Positions 58,446-64,000 of a DNA stretch of 64,000 nucleotides are shown here, in pieces; the stretch's first letter is position 1; each line of letters opens with the position of its first letter. This DNA is from Dendrobium chrysotoxum (taxonomy: Eukaryota > Streptophyta > Magnoliopsida > Asparagales > Orchidaceae), in NCBI GenBank assembly GCA_019925795.1, contig CM034315.1, forward strand, positions 33,300,446-33,364,445, in the 5' to 3' direction. The translations under genes were made by a program, and so were the position numbers. The notes below the pieces were generated by a model. That model saw nothing but the letters and a program-made list of their open reading frames with translations, was not told where the DNA came from and did not search any database.

Positions 58446-58880
58446 AACCCTATTCATACTGTACAATGTCAGTTCGTACAGACGACTGACAGTATACAAA
58501 ATATGTTTCATACTAGATCATCCAGACAAACTTGAACTATTCATATAGACGATTTACAGTGTATGAAATATGTTTAGTACCAGATCATCCAGACAAACTT
58601 GAACTATTCATACAGATGATCAAAAATCATACAGATGTTGATAGTGTACAAAATATGTTTCGTACTAGACCATCCAGATGAACTTGAACTGTTCGTACAA
58701 ATTATCTAAAATCATATAGAAGACTGACTGCGTATGAAACATGTTTCATACTAGATTGTCTAGGCAAACTTGAACTGTTTGTATAGACGATCTAAAAATC
58801 ATACAGATGACTGACATTGTACGAAATGAGGATCATACCAGATCATCCTATGATTTTTGAACTGCTCGTACAGACGATCC
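58446..58880 (+). repeat. ~85-bp tandem repeat in the E LTR, five copies
   Basis: The anchor CTTGAACT (or TTTGAACT) lies at 58531, 58598, 58683, 58769 and about 58854. Spacings are 67, 85, 86 and 85; the short one has lost about 18 bp. Each unit contains GTACGAAA or a variant, CATACTAGATCATCCAGAC and CGTACAGACGAT, which are half sites of the dyad motif. It takes the place of the simple dyad array of other LTRs. Confidence 0.85.
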
Positions 58881-58951
58881 GTGATTATACTATACGATCT
58901 GACTTCATTTGACTTGGAAATTTTAGTTTATGGATGATTATTTATGGAGTT

Positions 58952-58960
58952 TATATAAAA
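58952..58960 (+). promoter_or_regulatory. TATA-like box in the E LTR
   Basis: TATATAAAA lies downstream of the dyad-containing repeat array and upstream of the R/U5-type 40-bp repeats, the expected place for the LTR promoter. Untested; the sequence is A/T-rich so chance is not excluded. Confidence 0.4.
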
Positions 58961-59190
58961 TGAGTCCTAGAAATTGACATCCAATCTATTTGCTGTGAAT
59001 TTCTCTTAAGAGTGAAAAAGGAGAGTATTTTGGGAGAGTGTTTGGGAGTGGAGAGTGAGATATCTTGTAAGAGGAAATTATGAGGGATTCACAAGGTTGA
59101 CCAAAGGTGAGGATCTTATAATTTTTCTTCTTCAAACCTTTGCCCTACTTCTTTGATGAATCTTGAGAGAAGATCTCCAAAGTAGATCGG

Positions 59191-59360
59191 CTACTCTGCC
59201 TTCACCAGGAGGGTGAAAAGGGATGTCAAGGTTCTCTACCTTCACTAGGAGGGTGAAAAAGGACGTTAAGGTTCTCTACCTTCACCAGGAGGGTGAAAAA
59301 AGATGTCAATATTCTCTTGCTTCACGAGGAGGGTGAAAAAGGATGATGGTTCTCTGCCGC
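59191..59360 (+). repeat. 40-bp tandem repeat in the E LTR, four copies
   Basis: GGGTGAAAA begins at 59211, 59251, 59291 and 59331, an exact 40-bp period. Units include GGTTCTCT and CTTCACCAGGA. It is the counterpart of the 39-bp repeats of A and B. Confidence 0.9.
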
Positions 59361-59747
59361 ACCAGGTTGTTGGAAGAGTATTTGTAAGGGCTTCTCTGCT
59401 TTTCTGTGGGGGTAAAAGGAGAGTCTTTTATGTTTAGTGCAATAGCTAGAGACGGAGTCTCCAGGGAGTCGACATAGGTCTTGTTGGACTGAATCTCTAT
59501 AAAATTTAGTGTTCTTCTGTTCCATTACTTTTTCCAGCATTTTATTTTTTCTACACTTGAAATCATTATGGTTAAAATTTCTTTTGTGATAATTATATTC
59601 AAACAACAGCAAATTTTAGGATCATTTACTAATTTTTCTAGAAATGGTTTTCAAAAATTCTAAGAAAATTTTAATTAACTAATTCACCCCCCTCTTGGTT
59701 AGCCTTGGGATAGTTCTATTAGGTTTAACAACCTACACGAACTTTCA

Positions 59748-60410
59748 ACAATGATGTAAATTTAAAGGAAAATATAAATATAAATATTTTAGATACTTTT
59801 ATAGCTAGATTGAGTTTTACAGTATCACGAGTTATAAAAGATTTAAAGATGATTATTTATATATTTATGTAGGTTCCAAATAGAAAAGATTTTTTTTTCT
59901 TTGAAAATCAATATCTTTTAGAATTATATAGAAGATTTAGAAGCCAAAAGATTAAGGATTACAATAAATAATCATATTTGAATCTATATTTGTGTAAAAA
60001 TAGAAATCCAGACGTGTTATTAGTGGTGCCTAGCCATCGTTACTTCACAACAGAACCTATGTTGTACTCTAACAAATTATTGATGACTAAAAGTTTTTAT
60101 TTATATATTATTTTTCATGTATCATTTCATTACGCGGTCATGTATAAATTATAAAGTCCTTATCATAATCCTCTAAATTTTAATTCCTTAATTCCAAGAA
60201 TAGAGTCTATCTAATTTTACATTCATAAGAGTATTGATTGCCCTTAGAATTATTAGCTAGCAGCTCACTCTAAGCAAGTATAAGTCGAGATTTTTTAAAC
60301 CCCTCAATCTCTACAAATCTTTCATTTTATACCTTTCCAAAGTTCAAATCTAAATTTTAAATTACAATTTAAAGAATTACATTAAAATCTAGATAGCCCC
60401 AATCAAATTT
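59748..60410 (+). other. Probable F remnant: 3' internal end and LTR-like sequence
   Basis: 59748-60236 is A/T-rich; I recognise no domain. From about 60237 (TAGAATTATTAGCTAGCAG) to 60410 it resembles 6347-6500, including GCAAGTATAAGTCGAGATTT, CCCCTCAATCTCTACAAATC and ATTAAAATCTAGATAGCCCC. I infer that these are two terminal-repeat copies of F. Confidence 0.4.
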
Positions 60411-62134
60411 AGATTTAAATTAGGATGGTGCCAGAAGGGGCTTGCTCTACAACTACCTGATGATCATGAGGAAAGGAAGCCTATCTGTGGGGTCTCACAC
60501 CTAATCTTAGAAGACCATATTTATATTTAAATTTTTATTAGAGAGTAGATGATTTATTCTTTTCATTAGAAAAGTTACCTCTTAATAATCTATACCCTAT
60601 CAAAATAATAAAAGGAATATATTCAAAAGTAATGGAAGTAGCAGATTGACTCCAACTAAACGAAAAAGGTCTAGGGATTTAGATTTTATTAACCCAGATT
60701 AGGCTTAATAGAAGCTAAATTTGGGTGCCCCTTATATATTTTTAAATTTATGTCCATTTCAAAAGATTTAAATTGGGGAAGGAAATATAATCTTTTCAAT
60801 TTTCTTACATAAATTTTATATCTAATAGAATATAATTACATGTTAATGAATCTTTGATCAAGATTTTCAAAGCTAAGTAGTAAGAAAAATATTAAAAGAA
60901 AATGGATTTTTATGTGATTTAGGGTTTTGAAAAGGAAGCCATTATCATAGACTTACTCCTATAAAAAGAGGATCACATATAGATTTAAACTAAGATGGTG
61001 CCACGAGAGGCTTACTCCAACACTCAAGGATAATCATGGGAAATGAAAGCCTAAGTATGGGGACTCACACCTAACCTCAAAGGAAGGATGATCATGTGGA
61101 AAGGAAGTATGAGATGTGGGCTCACTCATAACTATAGTGGATTGAATTTAGATTTAAATTGGGATAGTTCCATGAAGGGTTTGCTCCACCACTACTAGAT
61201 GATCTTAGAAAAAGGATGCTTGAGGTGGGAACTCTCACCAAACCATCAAAACCATAAAGGATCAAAAATAGATTTAAACTAAGATGGGGCCACTAAGGGC
61301 TTCCTCCACCTCTAGTGGATGATCATGAGGAAGGGAAGCCTAAGTGTGGGGACTCATATCTAAACTCAGAGGAATAGATGATTATATAGAAAAGAAGCCA
61401 GAGGTAGGGACTTATACCTAACCATAGACGATTAAATTTAGATTTAAGCTAAGATGGCACCATGAGAGACTCACTCGACCACTAGCAGAAGATCATAGGA
61501 AAAGGATGCCTATGTATGGAGACTCACAGCTAACCTCATATGACCAGATGATCATATAAAGAAGTGGCCTGAGGTGGGGACTTACACTTAACCATAGAGG
61601 ATCAAATTTAGATTTAAACTAGGACGGTGCCATGAGGGGCTTGCTCTACTACTATCAGATGATCATGAGGAAAGGAAGCCTATGTGTGGGGTCTCACACC
61701 TAATCTTAGAAGGCTAGTTTTAGATTTTAAATTTTTATTAGAGTAGTTGATTTATTCTTTTCATTGGAAAGGTTTCCTCTTAATAATTTGGACCCTATCA
61801 AAAAAAAAAAGAAACATATTAAAAAGTAATGGATGAAGTAGATTAACTCCAACTAAACTAAATTGGTCTAGGGATTTAGATTTTATTGACCCAGATTAAA
61901 CTTAATAGAAACTAAATTGGGGTGCCGCTTATATATTTTTAAATTGATATCCATTTCAAAAGATTTAAAATGGGGAAGGAAATATAATCTTTTTAATTTT
62001 CTTACATATTTTTATATCTAATAGAATATAATTGCATGTTGATGAATCTTGGATCAAGATTTTCAAAGCTAAGCATCAAGAAAAATATCAAAACAAAATG
62101 GATTTTTTGAGATTCAGGGTTTGAAAAGGAAGCC
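60411..62134 (+). repeat. Complex tandem repeat with ~170-bp units and a ~530-bp end duplication
   Basis: Units begin AGATTTAAA(C/T)TA(A/G)GATGG at 60411, 60981, 61150, 61270, 61440 and 61620. Spacing within the block 60981-61620 is 169, 120, 170 and 180 bp. Each unit has a version of GATGATCATGAGGAAAGGAAGCC and GGGGACTCACACCTAA. The first and last units are each followed by the same ~400-bp single-copy-type sequence (60530-60940 and 61725-62134), so a 530-bp segment flanks the array as direct repeats about 1.2 kb apart. No coding. Confidence 0.82.
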
Positions 62135-62139
62135 AATTA

Positions 62140-62310
62140 CCCAATTTATTTTTAACACACTTTATGCATCTTTTATTATTTTTCTTACTTAGTGCATCTT
62201 TTTTTTTCGGCACACTTTGCTCATCTTTTACATATATTTACATCTTTTATTTTATCGCACTTTGTGCATAATTTATTTGACACAGTTTGCACAGTTTTTC
62301 TATTTTTTTA
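62140..62310 (-). repeat. Hairpin-repeat fragment on the minus strand
   Basis: The complement contains repeated units such as AAAAGATGAGCAAAGTGTGCC and TTATGCACAAAGTGCGAT, the same kind as in B (41980-42150) and E (57355-57530). It is probably a fragment of a minus-strand copia element; no neighbouring coding part was recognised. Confidence 0.5.
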
Positions 62311-64000
62311 ATTTAATTTTGGTAAAGGGGCATACTTTTAAAACCCTAAAATGGTTCTCATTTACAGGATTATCTTCCAAACATAGGAGAAGAAAACTCA
62401 CTATCTTATATAAGGAAGAAAGATCCACAAAACAAACCCAATCCTTTAATAGAAATGATAAATTGAATTTGAAAATCATTGAATAGATTTGTAATCATGC
62501 AAGCAATGGCCATAAGATGTAAAATTGAAGGAAGTTTGATAAGATTTTCATTTCTAAGCCAATTTTATTTTGATATAGATTTAAATCTAAAAATAAAAAT
62601 TTACCCACATAAAAGAGGCGGGCAGGAGGTTGGGAATATACTTTTCTTTATAGCTCTTATCATTTACATGCTCTTCTACCTTTAAATATTTAGTGGAGTC
62701 AACCAAGACTTTCTTCTTTTAAAATTTAGGATAGAGGATAAATTCCCTTTAAGAAGAATGAATAAAATATTTTCAAACAAAAAGCTAAACCAAAGTTTTA
62801 AAAAAAAATTAAAGAAAAGGGTTTTATTTAGATTTTTTAATGAGTTTTCAAATATTTTGATCAAGACCCAGTCCTAAAGAATTTAGACTAGAGGCAGTTA
62901 TTGAATCAAAATTTTTATTTTAATTTTTAGATATTTAAAATGGGACCTAGTCTAAAAAGACTGGAGAAATTATTGAATCAAGATTTTTTTTTTTCAAGAA
63001 TTTTAATCAAGACCCAATCTGAAAGACTAGGGGCATTATTAAATTCAAGATTTTATTTTTGAATGATTTAAATCATGTCCAAATCTAAAATACTAGGGAA
63101 AATTATGAGTTGGTATTTCATTTTAATGATTTGATAATGACTTGTCCAAACCAAATGACTTTAGATTAGAGGGGAGATGACTAAAATTTAATTTGAATTT
63201 AGATTTTTATAAGGTCATTGGACAAGGACCCATGTCCATATACATTCAAATATAAAATATAGAGTGTGACATGCTTATGATTTGGATTTTGACAATGACC
63301 CTAGTGAATGGTCCTTATACAAGAGAGGGACAACTTTAAAATTAATAATCTAAATCTTGAAGTTGACATACCCATGAGAGATTATATTTATGCAAAAATG
63401 CAAAATAATAAAACATGCAAAAATGTAAGACTACAAATGGGGAGCACCCCTACTAGACTTAGGACAAAATTAGCCTTGTATTTGGACTAGTCAATTAAAC
63501 AAAAGCACTGCCTAGCTCATTGTACTAACATCATTATCCTTAATCATTATCCAAATCATCCTACTAGGAGCTTCAGATGATACTTCATCATTCAATAAAC
63601 CCTTCAGCCATCAGCTGACCTATCTAACCCAATTTAGCTAACTTAAGCTAGCTCAAGCTAGCTCAATCAACCATATATATTAATCACTTCCAGTTGAACT
63701 CCAAATGATTTTTGCACTTCACTAAACTTCCTTAATCAACCCTTCTAGTGAATTTTACTTGACTGGTCAGCTTGACCCAGTCAATAGTTGACTTGGTCAA
63801 CTTGACCAATGTTTGGTTAAACTAGGGTCAACCAAGTTCATACATTCAAATCAAACCCTATCAAGCCTTCAATCTCTCTCCATTGAATGGCTTAAATATG
63901 TCTAAATCACTAGTGAGTCAAATCTTAGTGAGTTTGACCAAGTCAACTCACTAAGACTTGGTCAAATGCCACTATATTCCAAATCACTTGCTCAAATATC
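62311..64000. other. Right end: unassigned A/T-rich sequence with a short tandem repeat
   Basis: No gene is supported. At about 62855-63115 a 65-78-bp unit (with AGACTAG or ACTAGGG followed by TTATTGAATCAAGATTTT or a variant) is present four times, diverged. At 63765-63965 the sequence is rich in TTGAC/GTCAA words (TTGACTGGTCAGCTTGACC, GACTTGGTCAACTTGACC, TTGACCAAGTCAACTC). 63640-63665 contains two copies of AAGCTAGCTCAA. Possibly part of an LTR, but no boundaries were seen. Confidence 0.35.

Larger units (their letters stand above)
51464..59747 (+). mobile_element. Element E: Ty1/copia retrotransposon lacking 5' LTR and gag
   Basis: It begins in the protease (ESIWYLDSGCSKYMTGD) and continues through integrase, RT, RNase H, dyad array, ORF3, non-coding hairpin module, purine tract and 3' LTR. 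There is no LTR, primer site or gag to the left: F RT is joined directly at about 51464, plus or minus 5 bp. This is not a retrotransposition end; it indicates a deletion that removed the right part of F RT and the left part of E, or a similar rearrangement. Confidence 0.85.
58129..59747 (+). repeat. 3' LTR of element E (about 1,620 bp)
   Basis: The start is placed at about 58129 by alignment (TTAGAAATCAAG corresponds to TTGCAAATCAGG of B), uncertain by a few bases; the TTTTTTGATGATAACAAAA block follows. It contains the 85-bp repeat array (58446-58880), TATATAAAA at 58952-58960, 40-bp repeats (59191-59360), TATAAAATTTAGTG near 59498, CACCCCCCTCTTGGTTAGCC at 59684 and end CGAACTTTCA at 59747. 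No second LTR of this element is in the window. Confidence 0.83.

Overview
The window is repeat-dense nuclear DNA of a flowering plant with a transposon-rich genome. I find no host gene, tRNA or rRNA gene that I can support. Almost everything recognisable is retrotransposon sequence. Most of it is Ty1/copia elements whose gag, protease, integrase and reverse transcriptase resemble the plant SIRE/Maximus lineage. There is also one older Ty3/gypsy element of Tat type and two LINE pieces. Every coding region is broken by stops, frameshifts or deletions. I named the elements A to G for this report.

Layout. Element A (minus, 1-6346) is a copia element cut by the left edge, and its complete 5' LTR is at 4467-6346. 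A sits in F, an old Tat-like gypsy element (plus) that survives as 6347-10009, about 46733-51463 and probably 59748-60410. Element C (minus, 10010-46732) is a copia element inserted in the F gag. C carries three younger insertions: D (plus copia, 14439-26393, in the C RNase H; target duplication CTTTA), a LINE (28231-30616, in the C integrase) and B (plus copia, 34920-46382, in the C 5' LTR; target duplication AAGAC). D itself carries G, a solo LTR (minus, 18289-19953; target duplication AAGGT). Element E (plus, about 51464-59747) is a copia element that lacks its 5' LTR and gag and is joined directly to the F reverse transcriptase. The right end (60411-64000) holds a complex tandem repeat and diverged unassigned sequence.

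Shared architecture. The copia elements follow one plan: LTR, primer site for initiator-Met tRNA, gag with two zinc knuckles around a coiled coil, protease-integrase-RT-RNase H, an array of short dyad-symmetric motifs, a TATA-like box, a third ORF (ORF3), purine tracts, LTR. The same dyad motif fills the U3 part of the LTRs. In D the motif is mostly ATCGTACTGTACGAT in both places; in B it is mostly ATCATCCTGGATGAT in both places. Arrays placed upstream of two promoters in one element, with an element-specific variant, plus a conserved extra protein, is my best candidate for an undescribed regulatory system. It is inference from sequence layout only.

How the parts would have worked together: gag and pol would have made particles and cDNA. 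ORF3, expressed from its own promoter, may have acted on the dyad arrays. All copies here look dead. D is relatively young, with LTRs about 95% identical by eye over 400 bp. F is the oldest.
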